Of a DNA stretch of 64,000 nt, positions 1 to 8,066 are shown one piece after another. The notes beneath the pieces were generated by a model. It was not told the DNA's origin. It saw only the letters and a list, made by a program, of their open reading frames with translations, and made no database searches. The DNA comes from Pseudomonas siliginis (GTDB taxonomy: Bacteria; Pseudomonadota; Gammaproteobacteria; Pseudomonadales; Pseudomonadaceae). The stretch's first letter is position 1. Every line of letters starts with the position of its first letter. Where the stretch lies: positions 280,889-344,888 of the forward strand of contig NZ_JAHSTW010000009.1 in the NCBI RefSeq assembly GCF_019145195.1. Reading direction: 5' to 3'. Made by a program: the position numbers and the translations under genes.

Positions 1-915
1 CGCTGGCCTTGGCCAGATCACGCTTGACCTGGGGCAACTGGCTTTGCAGGAAGGCCAGGCTCTGCGCGGCTTCCGCCGAGGTGCGCCGTACGTTCTGTTC
101 GACGTAGAGCGAGGCGATCTTGTTGAGAATCTTCACCGCTTCGGCCGCGTCGGAGCTGGCCAGCGCCAGACGAATGATCCCCGACTCCTTGCCTTGTTCG
201 GAGATATCCAGCGCGTCCTGATAGCCCTGAATGGTCACGATGCGAGGATTGCGCACCACCTGAAAACGCGTGCCGGGGTTGGCCGACAAGTGCGCGATCT
301 GCCCTTCTACGCCGTCGTTGGCAAACGCTTCGCCGGCCACGCCTTCGGCGAGCAGATTGTCGTTTTCATCGAACAGTTGAAAACGCTGCTGCTCGCCGGC
401 GATCAGGGTGAGTTTCTTGCCGAGCAGGTCTTTCGGCAATTGCAGCCGGTTGAACTCCAGACGCTCGCCACCCCAGGCGTAACTGTTCAAACCGAAACGC
501 GGCGGCGCGACGCTGGTCTCGCTGTCTCCGCGATAACGCCGCGAAAGAAAGCCGCCGATCAACGGGAACGTGTTGGGGGTGACGTCGATATCCAGGCGCA
601 GGTCGTCAACGGTTTTGCCGATCACCGCGCGGGATTTGATGATGCCGATTTCGGTCACCGACGGCGATTGCCCGCCGAGCATGCTGTTGAGGTCGGAGAA
701 ACCGAGCATGTCGTTCTTTTTCGGTTCGACCTGCACCAGCGCGTTCGCCAGGTACACGGGCGTCGCCAGAACCGCATAGGCGACGCCGGTGACCATGAAG
801 GCACCGGTCAGCGCGCCGATCAGCCACTTCTGGTCGATCAAGCTGCCGAAGATGCCGAGCAGATCAATACTGTCTTGATCATTGTCGCGGGTGCCGATTA
901 CGGACGGTAACTGCA
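1..915 (-). CDS. Wzc-type polysaccharide biosynthesis tyrosine autokinase, N-terminal part (cut by window edge)
   Basis: The reading frame opens at the ATG complementary to 913-915 and runs off the left edge, giving 305 codons of the N-terminal half. It begins MQLPSVIGTRDNDQDSIDLL and has a first membrane segment at about residues 29-52 (WLIGALTGAFMVTGVAYAVL), then the periplasmic Wzz-like chain-length domain, ending in a coiled-coil stretch rich in Gln, Lys and Ala (about 270-305). This is the usual layout of Wzc/EpsB-type bacterial tyrosine kinases, which control exopolysaccharide polymerisation and export at the inner membrane. The second membrane helix and cytoplasmic kinase domain lie outside the window. 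A Wzb-type phosphatase sits just upstream on the same strand, 40 bases away, so the two are probably co-transcribed. A plain Wzz co-polymerase cannot be excluded without the C-terminus. Confidence 0.85.
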
Positions 916-955
916 TAAGTCTGTTCTTACCATTTACTGTTCTGAAGAAGATTCA

Positions 956-1396
956 TCAATGCCCGAGACGCTTTGCCCATGAACTAACAGCATCTTCAAT
1001 CAATGCGTGGGCATGAATAAACGCGGCTTTGCCTTGACGATACGGATCATGTATTTCGCGCTCGCTCTGCCACTTGCCGAGCAGAAACACTTTGCCTCGG
1101 GCGTGCGAGGCAATCTTCAGCACTTGATTGACGTGGGTCTTTTCCATGACCAGGATCAGGTCCGAGTCATTGACGATGTCCGAGGTCAGTTGCCGCGCCT
1201 TGAAGGCCTCGGCGCAATGCCCGTGCTCTTCGAGAACCTGCCGCGCCGAGGCTTCCACGCCCTCGCCGACGCGGGCGGACAGGCCGGCAGAGGACACCGT
1301 GATGGCGGACGGGCCCAGCGCGTTGCGCAGCAGCAGTTCAGCCGTCGGACTTCGGCATATATTGCCCACGCAGACAACGAGGATCTTTTTGAACAA
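956..1396 (-). CDS. wzb: Low-molecular-weight protein-tyrosine phosphatase (Wzb type)
   Basis: Small cytoplasmic phosphatase that removes phosphate from the tyrosine cluster of its partner Wzc-type kinase and so resets the exopolysaccharide export cycle. The N-terminus carries the signature P-loop C-x5-R (CVGNICRSP, Cys9 to Arg15), and near residue 117 lies the conserved general-acid loop DPYRQG. The length of 146 aa is normal for the family. It is followed 40 bases downstream by the kinase gene on the same strand, as in many capsule and colanic acid loci. The reading frame on the opposite strand is a shadow. The gene symbol is by family; the polysaccharide made here is unknown. Confidence 0.93.
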   Translation of the reverse strand: MFKKILVVCVGNICRSPTAELLLRNALGPSAITVSSAGLSARVGEGVEASARQVLEEHGHCAEAFKARQLTSDIVNDSDLILVMEKTHVNQVLKIASHARGKVFLLGKWQSEREIHDPYRQGKAAFIHAHALIEDAVSSWAKRLGH

Positions 1397-1685
1397 GTCT
1401 TGCTTTCCTGTGTAATATCAAACAGCCAACATGCCGTGAAAGTTAATGAACACTCACGACTTTCCTGCACTCAGAAATAGCTTCGCCCTGTTAGTACAGG
1501 AACATTAAGTACCACAGCGTTTTAAGCCGCCCCAACCACAATTAGCGGACTAAAAATAACTGTGATTTTCAGTTGCTGTTTTCCTGACAAAAAATAACAT
1601 TCGCGCACTTAGTGCCATCACCGTTATCGGAAATTGAGTAACGGGATAAATATTCGTAGTTGTCATTCTCTTCAGGAGAGCAGAC
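1397..1685. promoter_or_regulatory. Divergent intergenic region between the phosphatase and the glycoside hydrolase
   Basis: 289 bases without a gene, noticeably AT-richer than the surrounding coding DNA. A possible sigma-70 promoter for the rightward gene is TTATCG at 1624-1629 and TAAATA at 1647-1652 (17-base spacer). A small hairpin CCTGT-TAGT-ACAGG lies at 1488-1501. The AGGAG ribosome site for the hydrolase is at about 1673. The region must also hold the promoter for the leftward wzb-wzc genes, but I do not see a convincing one. Confidence 0.35.
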
Positions 1686-2642
1686 ATGAAAACAGCACAG
1701 CGCAATAAACTCGCCGCCCTCGCCCTGATGGCGCTCGGTGCCGCCAGCCAGGTTCACGCCAGTGAGCTGTTCCCCAACCTTCCAGCGAAAACCATCGGCG
1801 TGCAGGTGAAAATCCAGAGCTTCACCGCCGCCGATGCCGCGCAAATCAAGGCCGCAGGCTTCAGCTTTGTGCGCTTCGGCGTGTGGAGCGACAGCCTCAC
1901 CGCCAAGACTTATCAGAAACAGGTCAGCGACGCCTTCGCCGCCGCCGCTTCCGCCGGGCTGCCGGTGCTGCTGACGGTGCGCGCAATCAAGGCACTGCCG
2001 GCCACTTCGCCGGAGGAGCTGAACGCCGCCGGCGGTAAGTTCGCCAACACCGTGACCGGGCTGGAAAAAACCTGGAGTTCGCAATTGGTGGCGATCGAAA
2101 TCTGGAACGAGCCGGATCTGGAAACCTATTGGCCGACGCGCAATTTCGATACCACCTTCGTGCCGTTCATGGCCGGCATGTGCAAGGCCTTCGAAGGTCA
2201 GCCGCAGACGACTCCACGGGTCGGTTTCGGCTTCGCCCGGCCTCCAAGCGCAGGCTCGGCGTCGACGGTGGCGATGAAAAGTATCGTCAGCGATTACCCA
2301 AAATGCCTCAACGCGGTTTCGTATCATCCTTATGGGATGACCGCCACGCAGATCAGCAACGCACAGACCTTCATCCAGCAGAACTTCAATCTGCCGGGGG
2401 TCATCAGTGAATGGGGGGTTTCGGCCCTCGCTTCCAACGGTGGTCCTGAGGGGCAAGCGACCAAGATCAACGCGTTTATTACCGACGTTAAACGCCTCAA
2501 TATTCCGCTGACCTCTATCTATGAATGGCGGAACAGTGATTCGGGCAGCAACGATCGCGAGAAGAACTTCGGCTTTCTCACCTCTGACGGCCAGCCAAAA
2601 CCGGCACGCTTGTCGGTAGAAGGTCTGTTGAACGCTGAGTAA
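1686..2642 (+). CDS. Secreted clan-A glycoside hydrolase (cellulase-like family)
   Basis: 318-aa protein with a signal peptide (positively charged start, hydrophobic core, cleavage likely after VHAS at about residue 26). The mature part looks like a TIM-barrel clan-A glycosidase: EIWNEPD places the acid/base Glu at residue 142 and VISEWGVS places the nucleophile Glu at residue 242, about 100 residues apart as in GH5/GH39-type enzymes. The start is supported by AGGAG seven to eight bases upstream. It is divergent from the Wzb/Wzc genes, so it may trim or degrade the polysaccharide made by that locus, as PslG does for Psl, but it is shorter than PslG and I cannot assign a substrate. A hairpin at 2650-2677 follows the stop. 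Confidence 0.8.
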   Translation: MKTAQRNKLAALALMALGAASQVHASELFPNLPAKTIGVQVKIQSFTAADAAQIKAAGFSFVRFGVWSDSLTAKTYQKQVSDAFAAAASAGLPVLLTVRAIKALPATSPEELNAAGGKFANTVTGLEKTWSSQLVAIEIWNEPDLETYWPTRNFDTTFVPFMAGMCKAFEGQPQTTPRVGFGFARPPSAGSASTVAMKSIVSDYPKCLNAVSYHPYGMTATQISNAQTFIQQNFNLPGVISEWGVSALASNGGPEGQATKINAFITDVKRLNIPLTSIYEWRNSDSGSNDREKNFGFLTSDGQPKPARLSVEGLLNAE

Positions 2643-2649
2643 ACCTTGG

Positions 2650-2684
2650 GCAACCGGTCTGTTCACAGGTCGGTTGCTTTGAAC
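2650..2684 (+). terminator. Weak hairpin after the glycoside hydrolase
   Basis: 12-bp stem GCAACCGGTCTG / CAGGTCGGTTGC (two G-U pairs when transcribed) with loop TTCA, followed only by a short TTTG. Possible terminator for the hydrolase gene. Confidence 0.4.
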
Positions 2685-2844
2685 CTGTGGGCTGTTTTGG
2701 CATCGTATTCAGCGACACCGCGCCCCGCCTTTCAAACAATCGTTTTCAGGTTGTTGCCGCAGGGGCCATCGATCCACGAATGCACCCTTGAGTGCCCGTC
2801 AGCGCTCGGGTAATGTCTTCAGACCCATAGGATAGAGCACGCCC

Positions 2845-3771
2845 ATGACTTCCAAGCTGGAACAACTCAAACAGTTCACCACCGTGGTTGCCGACACTGG
2901 CGACTTCGAAGCGATCGCCCGAGTCAAACCGACCGATGCCACCACCAACCCTTCCCTGCTGCTCAAGGCTTCGGCCATTCACGGTTACGCCGAACTGCTG
3001 AACGATTGCGTTCGCGACTGCAAGGGCGATGTCGGCCTGGCCAGCGACCGTTTCGGCGTCGCAGTGGGCAAGGAAATTCTCAACGTGGTTCCGGGCCGCA
3101 TCTCCACCGAAGTGGATGCGCGCCTGTCCTTTGACCAGGATGCGATCCTCAAGCGTGCGCATCGTCTGATCGAGCTGTACGACAAGGCCGGCGTCGGCCG
3201 CGACCGCGTGCTGATCAAGATCGCCTCGACCTGGGAAGGCATCCGCGCCGCCGAGATCCTCGAGAAGGAAGGCATCCAGACCAACCTGACCCTGCTGTTC
3301 TCTTTCGCCCAGGCCGCCGCCTGCGCCGATGCCGGCGTGTTCCTGATTTCGCCGTTCGTGGGCCGCATCTACGACTGGTACAAGAAAGCCAACGGCAACG
3401 ACTACACCGGCGCTGATGATCCGGGCGTGCAGTCGGTGACGCGCATCTACAACTACTACAAGGCCAACGACTACAAGACCGTGGTCATGGGCGCGAGCTT
3501 CCGTAACATCAATCAGATCGAGCAACTGGCCGGCTGCGATCGCCTGACCATCAGCCCGGAACTGCTGGAGAAGCTCGCCGCCGACACCGGCAAGCTGGAA
3601 CGCAAACTGGCGCCGGGCAATGCCGGTGAAGCTCGTCTGAGCCTCAACGAAGCGCAATTCCGCTGGTTGTCCAACGAGGACGCGATGGCCACCGAGAAAC
3701 TGGCTGAAGGCATCCGTCAGTTCGCCCGCGATCAGGAAAAACTGGAAGCATTGCTGCAGGCCAAGCTGTGA
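2845..3771 (+). CDS. tal: Transaldolase
   Basis: Pentose phosphate pathway enzyme that moves a dihydroxyacetone unit from sedoheptulose 7-phosphate to glyceraldehyde 3-phosphate through a Schiff base on a lysine. The protein (308 aa) is of TalB type: DATTNPSLLL near residue 33 and RVLIKIASTWEG, whose Lys125 is the Schiff-base residue, followed by TNLTLLFSFAQA and ISPFVGRIYDWYK. The length is slightly below E. coli TalB because the N-terminus is shorter. The gene is single, followed at once by a strong terminator. In PAO1 tal also neighbours the rssB/rssC genes, matching the arrangement here. Confidence 0.97.
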   Translation: MTSKLEQLKQFTTVVADTGDFEAIARVKPTDATTNPSLLLKASAIHGYAELLNDCVRDCKGDVGLASDRFGVAVGKEILNVVPGRISTEVDARLSFDQDAILKRAHRLIELYDKAGVGRDRVLIKIASTWEGIRAAEILEKEGIQTNLTLLFSFAQAAACADAGVFLISPFVGRIYDWYKKANGNDYTGADDPGVQSVTRIYNYYKANDYKTVVMGASFRNINQIEQLAGCDRLTISPELLEKLAADTGKLERKLAPGNAGEARLSLNEAQFRWLSNEDAMATEKLAEGIRQFARDQEKLEALLQAKL

Positions 3772-3790
3772 TTTGATTTGTAGAATGCAA

Positions 3791-3827
3791 AAAGGGCGAA
3801 CCTGTGAGGGTTCGCCCTTTTTCATTT
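3791..3827 (+). terminator. Intrinsic terminator of tal
   Basis: Perfect 12-bp stem AAAGGGCGAACC / GGTTCGCCCTTT with a six-base loop, followed by TTCATTTT. Lies 20 bases after the tal stop codon. Confidence 0.9.
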
Positions 3828-3864
3828 TGCCTGCACTGATAAATGTATCGACCGACCCGACGCC

Positions 3865-3953
3865 ATCGCGGGCAAGCCCGCTCCCACAGGGTATGTGGAG
3901 AACCTAAGTTTGAGGTTTCACGCGATCATTGTGGGAGCGGGCTTGCCCGCGAT
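3865..3953. repeat. REPIN (two inverted REP arms, GCGGGC type)
   Basis: Two 23-base arms in inverted orientation: left arm at 3865-3887 (core GCGGGCAAGCCCGC), right arm at 3931-3953 (core GCGGGCTTGCCCGC), each flanked by CTCCCAC or GTGGGAG. This is the only GCGGGC-type copy; the other seven in the window carry GAGCCTGCTCGC cores. It lies between the convergent tal and rssC genes. Confidence 0.9.
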
Positions 3954-3985
3954 GAGGCCAGCCCAGACACCATCAATTCATGAGA

Positions 3986-4468
3986 TCAGTGTCTTTCCAG
4001 GGCATTGACCAGATCATGAAACGCTTCACGATTGGAATCGTTCAGCCCCATGAGAATCTTGTGCGCTTCCAGCACCTTGATTCGCACCACTTCTTCGGAC
4101 TGGTCCTGATCCGGCAGGTCGTCCAGGCACTCCGGGCACGGCACCGGGTGGTTGACGATGTTGAACACCTGCTCGAAGCCCATCGACTGCAAAAGCCGAG
4201 TGATGTCTTCGTGGGTGGTGACAACCGTCGGCAACAGGCCGACCTTCTGCCGCGACAGGATCGACAGTTTGGCCAGCAGGCCCAGGGTGGTGCTGTCGAT
4301 GCTGCGGGTTTCGGTCAAATCGATCACGATCGCGTTGAAATTCAGCGCGGTGAAGATTTTCTCAATAGTCGCATCCAACGCCGAACACAGGGTCAGGCGA
4401 ACTTCACCGACGAACTTCAGGACGAAGGTGCCGTCCTGCTCGGCGAACTGGATTCTACCGGTACTCAT
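3986..4468 (-). CDS. rssC: STAS-domain anti-sigma factor antagonist (RssC-like)
   Basis: 160-aa cytoplasmic protein of the SpoIIAA/RsbV type. The STAS core covers about residues 5-100, with the regulatory motif DLTETRSIDSTTLG; Ser59/Thr60 of IDSTTLG aligns with the residue phosphorylated in SpoIIAA-like proteins. The extra C-terminal 60 residues contain a Cys pair (PCPEC). Its ATG overlaps the stop codon of the upstream phosphatase gene by one base (TAATG), so the two are translationally coupled. RssB would dephosphorylate this protein and thereby set a partner switch, in pseudomonads linked to RpoS control. HsbA is a related protein of the same build; the neighbouring tal and rssB genes favour RssC. 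Confidence 0.82.
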   Translation of the reverse strand: MSTGRIQFAEQDGTFVLKFVGEVRLTLCSALDATIEKIFTALNFNAIVIDLTETRSIDSTTLGLLAKLSILSRQKVGLLPTVVTTHEDITRLLQSMGFEQVFNIVNHPVPCPECLDDLPDQDQSEEVVRIKVLEAHKILMGLNDSNREAFHDLVNALERH

Positions 4469-5649
4469 TAAAGATTCCTGCTCAACACCAACAGGGCGAT
4501 ATCATCCGGCATCTCCCCTAGCGTGGCCAAACCAAACACTTGCCGCAGACCATCCAGGCTGCCGCCCGCTGACTTCACCCGTTCGGGCAAAGCAGCCTCT
4601 TTTTCTTTGAGCGTTGCTTCCGGCAAAAGGTCCAGAATGCCATCAGACATCAGCGTCAGGCTGAACGTCGGCGGCAGCTCAAGCACGTGGTCTTCGTAGG
4701 TGGCTTCGTTGAAAAGCCCCACCGGCAAACCACGGCCTTCGAGATAACGAACACTGTCAGGCGTGTACAACACAGGCAAAGGCAGATGGCCGCCAATGCT
4801 ATAGGTCAACAAACCGGTCTCCTCGTCGATGACTCCACCGACCATTGTCACGTGTTTACCCAGCTTACAACTGATCAGTCCCCGGTTGATATGACCGAGC
4901 ACTTCCGAAGGCTTGAACTCCGGCAAGGTACCGCTGCGTTTCGATTCGAAGAGCAAACGCGTGGTCATGAACTTCAACAGCACGGTGACGAAGGCTGATG
5001 ACGCGCCATGCCCGGAAACATCCGCCAGATAAAACGCGACCCGGCGCTCGTCAACGCGGAAATAGTCGACAAAATCACCCGACAGGTACAGTGACGGGAT
5101 GATCTGGTGGGCAAAATTGAACTCGTCGATGCTCCACGGGCTTTCCGGCAGCATGTTCATCTGCACCTGGCGACCGGCGTTCTGGTCTTCCTGGAGCAGG
5201 TTCAGGCTGGCTTCAAGCTCGCGGTTGGCCTTCTCCAGCTTCTCGCTGTAGCGCTGGTTTTCCAGCAGCAGCCGCGCACGATCCAGGGCCCGGCGCACGG
5301 AGTGCTCGAGCACAGCCAGATCTTCGAGAGGCTTGATCAGGTAATCCGCCGCGCCCAGGCGCAGGGCCTCGACCGCGTCGTTCATCACCCCGGCACCCGA
5401 GACCACGATCACCGGCGTCTCCGGTGAGCGCTCGGTGACCTGACGGATCAGTTCGAGACCGCCCATCTGCGGCATGCGCAGATCGCAGATGACCAGATCG
5501 GGCTCGTCTTGCTCGAATACCTGAAGACCCTGTTGACCGTTGCCGGCCTGCAGGACGCTGAAACCACTGTCTTCCAGATAGGCCGCGAGGCTCGCGCGCA
5601 CTACCTCGTCATCATCGATTATCAGCAGCGTGGCACTGGTTTTTGGCAT
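4468..5649 (-). CDS. rssB: Response regulator with PP2C-type phosphatase output (RssB)
   Basis: 393 aa. Residues 1-120 form a receiver domain (acidic cluster IIDDDE at 10-15, phosphoacceptor Asp56 in VICDLRMP, switch Lys in YLIKPLEDL). A coiled coil at about 130-160 joins it to a SpoIIE/RsbU-like PP2C domain with the metal-binding motifs SGDFVDYF, LADVSGHG, LMSDGILD and DDIALLVL all intact, so it should be an active serine phosphatase. Its target is probably the STAS protein encoded directly downstream with a one-base overlap. In Pseudomonas this type of RssB differs from the E. coli RssB adaptor, whose C-terminal PP2C-like domain is degenerate. No histidine kinase gene is adjacent. Confidence 0.87.
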   Translation of the reverse strand: MPKTSATLLIIDDDEVVRASLAAYLEDSGFSVLQAGNGQQGLQVFEQDEPDLVICDLRMPQMGGLELIRQVTERSPETPVIVVSGAGVMNDAVEALRLGAADYLIKPLEDLAVLEHSVRRALDRARLLLENQRYSEKLEKANRELEASLNLLQEDQNAGRQVQMNMLPESPWSIDEFNFAHQIIPSLYLSGDFVDYFRVDERRVAFYLADVSGHGASSAFVTVLLKFMTTRLLFESKRSGTLPEFKPSEVLGHINRGLISCKLGKHVTMVGGVIDEETGLLTYSIGGHLPLPVLYTPDSVRYLEGRGLPVGLFNEATYEDHVLELPPTFSLTLMSDGILDLLPEATLKEKEAALPERVKSAGGSLDGLRQVFGLATLGEMPDDIALLVLSRNL

Positions 5650-5994
5650 GTGGGCAAACGGCGCCAGAATTAGGTTGGCGTAGTGAGCGGGGCAACGGCC
5701 CTGCGCAGACTACTGGATTCGCTTTCTAGCCTCTCTGTTGCAGCGCTTTCAAGCATTCGCCTGGCGCGCGGTTTTAAACAGAGGTGCCCTTCTAAGGCGC
5801 AGACGGTACTCCCATCCGCAGAGCGTTTCAAGCATGCGCCGATTGTCGCTTGACGACTTTGTTTGTCAAATCACCGGGAGTTATAAGAACCGCTCCAACG
5901 GTAACCCGATGGAAGGTAGTGGCAGTCGCAGGCGACGCTCTGGCGCGGACAAAAAAGGCGACCCGAGGGCCGCCTTTTTCATTACCGGTCGAAA
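5650..5994. other. Intergenic region between mlaA and rssB
   Basis: 345 bases. It should hold the rssB promoter near 5660-5750, though I see no clear -35/-10 pair. The only clear signal is the mlaA terminator at 5951-5980. Short reading frames here (for example 5738-6016) have no homologous look and run through the terminator. Confidence 0.4.
5951..5980 (-). terminator. Intrinsic terminator of mlaA
   Basis: Read on the minus strand, stem GGCGGCCC / GGGTCGCC (one mismatch) flanked by an A-run before and TTTTTT after, about 15 bases beyond the mlaA stop. Confidence 0.8.
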
Positions 5995-6684
5995 TCAGAA
6001 ATCGTCTTCGACCTGACCGTCCTTCACCTTGAACTCGCGGTTTTGCAGGTAAGCATTGCGGATGAAGGTGTATTTGTCGCCGCTGATCAGCTTCTCGCTC
6101 GACAGCAGGCTGGCGCGGGTGTCGACGATGTTCAGGCCGAAGATCGAGTTACGCGTCGGCACGTGGTCGATGTAGCGGTACGCGCCGGTGAAGCTGTCGA
6201 CGTATTTCGACGGTGCGTCACGCAGGGTGCTCGGCCCCATCAGCGGCAGCATCACGTACGGGCCGCTGCCCACGCCCCAGTAACCGAGGGTCTGACCGAA
6301 GTCTTCGTCGCTGCGGTTCAAGCCCATCTTGGTGCCGACGTCGAAGAAACCGAGCAGACCGAAGGTGGTGTTGAAAATCAGTCGGGCAGTATCAACGCCC
6401 GCTGCAGCCGGTTTGGCCTGGAGGATGTTGTTCGCCAGGTTGGTGACGTCACCGACGTTGCGGAACATGTTGTGAATGCCGTCTTCAACGAACTGCGGGG
6501 TGATGAACTCATAACCCTGGGCCAGTGGCTTCAGCGCGTAAGTGTCAACGAAGTCGTTGAACTGGAAAATCGGCCGGTTGACGCGTTCCCAAGGGTCTTC
6601 TTCGGTGGCCGCCTGGGTGGCGAACGGCGCCAGCAACAGGCTGGCACATACACTTAGCTGAGTGAGCGAAGGGCTCCAGCGCAT
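5995..6684 (-). CDS. mlaA: MlaA/VacJ family outer-membrane lipid asymmetry protein
   Basis: 229 aa when started at the ATG complementary to 6682-6684, which has a good AAGGAG site; a longer frame to 6786 has no support. The protein shows the MlaA hallmarks: DPWERVNRPIFQFND near residue 30, TPQFVEDGIHNMFRN, NTTFGLLGFFDVGTKMG, DFGQTLGYWGVGSGPYVMLP and GPSTLRDAPSKYVD. MlaA works at the inner leaflet of the outer membrane with porins to remove misplaced phospholipid and hand it to MlaC. The signal peptide ends ATQA-A at about 25/26, a signal peptidase I site, and I see no usable lipobox, although the family is normally called a lipoprotein. The other mla genes are not in the window. Confidence 0.92.
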   Translation of the reverse strand: MRWSPSLTQLSVCASLLLAPFATQAATEEDPWERVNRPIFQFNDFVDTYALKPLAQGYEFITPQFVEDGIHNMFRNVGDVTNLANNILQAKPAAAGVDTARLIFNTTFGLLGFFDVGTKMGLNRSDEDFGQTLGYWGVGSGPYVMLPLMGPSTLRDAPSKYVDSFTGAYRYIDHVPTRNSIFGLNIVDTRASLLSSEKLISGDKYTFIRNAYLQNREFKVKDGQVEDDF

Positions 6685-6883
6685 AGAAAAACTCCTTGGA
6701 TTCGATACTGGCGCGGTCCTCTCGGCCCGGGCATTAAGGCCGCTAGTATAAGCGTAAACGGCGATTTGGGCAGTGCGCCGCTGCAAGGATATGCAGGAAG
6801 TTTCCTACGCAGGCTTTCACCCGCCTGTCATGCAACTGTCACCCCAGCGCCCTAGTCTTGAGCGTTATTTCAGGGACGTTGCC

Positions 6884-7504
6884 ATGACTCACGCCGAAAC
6901 CTTGCCCGTCGCCGCGCCCGGCCTGACTGCCGTGCTGTTCGGCCTGAGCGGTTGCCTGGTGGATTTCGGTGCCCGCGCCGCGCAAGAGCTCAACGCCCAG
7001 CCGGAACATGCCAAAACTACACCCGGCGCACTCGATAGCCTGAAAAGTTTGCAGCGCCAGGGAATTCCCTGCGCGTGGCTCGACGAATTGCCCGCTGCCC
7101 TCGCTCAGCCACTGGCCGCCTCGCTGCCAGACTGGATCACACCGACGCAACATTCAGCAACAATGAATCCGTGGCCCGCCCCTAACGCCTGCTGGCAAGC
7201 GTTGATGAGTTTGAACATCGACCGCCTCGACGGTTGCGTGCTGGTCAGCGGTGAGCCGCGCCTGTTACAGGCCGGTCTGAATGCCGGGTTATGGACGATT
7301 GGCCTGGCGTCCTGCGGCTCGCTGTGCGGCCTCAGCCCGAGCGAGTGGCAGGTTCTGTCGCAAAAGGAACGCGAAAAGTTGCGCGGCAAGGCAACCGTGC
7401 AGTTGTTCGGCCTGGGTGTGCATTCGGTGATCGATCATCTCGGCGAGCTGGACGCCTGTCTCGCGGACATCAGCCTGCGCCGCGCCAAAGGCGAAAAGCC
7501 CTGA
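6884..7504 (+). CDS. Phosphonatase-like HAD-fold protein with lost catalytic motif I
   Basis: 206 aa from the ATG at 6884. The N-terminal VLFGLSGCLVDFG lines up with HAD motif I (FDxxGTxVD), and the later VLVSGEPRLLQAGLNAGLWTIGLASCGSLCGLS resembles the region around motifs III/IV of phosphonoacetaldehyde hydrolase (PhnX), including its SEWQ and HSVIDHLGEL-like tail. The nucleophilic Asp of motif I is Gly here and the second position is Ser, so hydrolysis by the usual HAD mechanism should be impossible. PAO1 has a similar gene near rssB/mlaA (PA2803, from memory), so the altered motif may be a stable lineage trait. It is followed after 108 bases by a DUF4404 gene; role unknown. Confidence 0.75.
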   Translation: MTHAETLPVAAPGLTAVLFGLSGCLVDFGARAAQELNAQPEHAKTTPGALDSLKSLQRQGIPCAWLDELPAALAQPLAASLPDWITPTQHSATMNPWPAPNACWQALMSLNIDRLDGCVLVSGEPRLLQAGLNAGLWTIGLASCGSLCGLSPSEWQVLSQKEREKLRGKATVQLFGLGVHSVIDHLGELDACLADISLRRAKGEKP

Positions 7505-7612
7505 TCGGCGTCATGCAGGTTTACCGAGAGTGGATTAATCTAAAGGTCAGCCATAGACCTTTGGCGCGTGGCTGCGGTCAATGCCAGTGCCTATTGATAA
7601 AAGGAAACCACC

Positions 7613-7879
7613 ATGCCCGCCCGACGAGAACTGCAGGATCAGCTCAACACCTTGCGTGATCAATTGGAGCAGAACCCGCCTCTGTCCGAGTCTGAACGTG
7701 AAAACTTACACCAGTTGATGGCGCAGATCGAAGCAGAAATTCAATTGGAAAATCAGCTACAGGACAACAACCTGGTGGACGGGGTGAACCTTGCCGTGGA
7801 GCGCTTTGAAGTGGAACACCCTACCATCGCCGGCACCCTGCGCAATATCATGAATACGCTGGGCAGCATGGGCATCTGA
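7613..7879 (+). CDS. DUF4404 family small protein
   Basis: 88-aa soluble, acidic and Gln-rich protein. Residues 1-55 look like two amphipathic helices or a coiled coil (ELQDQLNTLRDQLEQN, SERENLHQLMAQIEAEIQLE), and the C-terminal part is VERFEVEHPTIAGTLRNIMNTLGSMGI. This matches DUF4404 as I remember it; function is not known. Ribosome site AAAGGAA lies about eight bases upstream. The gene follows the HAD-like gene and is closed by a strong terminator. Confidence 0.8.
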   Translation: MPARRELQDQLNTLRDQLEQNPPLSESERENLHQLMAQIEAEIQLENQLQDNNLVDGVNLAVERFEVEHPTIAGTLRNIMNTLGSMGI

Positions 7880-7892
7880 CGCCCCGCCGCAC

Positions 7893-7930
7893 AAAAAAGC
7901 CCTGCCAGCGATGGCAGGGCTTTTTCATTT
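7893..7930 (+). terminator. Intrinsic terminator after the DUF4404 gene
   Basis: Stem AAAAAAGCCCTGCC / GGCAGGGCTTTTT with loop AGCGAT, 13 bases after the stop codon. Confidence 0.92.
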
Positions 7931-7953
7931 CCGAAATGTGCCTGCAAGCCCTT

Positions 7954-8041
7954 GTGGGAGCGAGCCTGCTCGCGAAGGCGTCGTGTCAGTCGACATCATC
8001 GTTGAATGACACACCGCATTCGCGAGCAGGCTCGCTCCCAC
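7954..8041. repeat. REPIN, GAGCCTGCTCGC type
   Basis: Left arm 7954-7976 (GTGGGAGCGAGCCTGC onward) and inverted right arm 8019-8041, about 42 bases apart, between the DUF4404 terminator and the 3' end of queF. Confidence 0.92.
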
Positions 8042-8066
8042 TTTGGAGATCGCACATTCAGGATCT

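Noticed and set aside
5738..6016. 92-aa frame on the plus strand between rssB and mlaA
   Set aside because: It runs through the mlaA terminator and ends inside the mlaA gene on the other strand; no ribosome site and low-complexity Arg/Ser composition.
6640..6660. LSVC at residues 10-13 of MlaA as a lipobox
   Set aside because: It occurs too early in the signal (only a few residues before it), and Val at the -1 position is not accepted by signal peptidase II.
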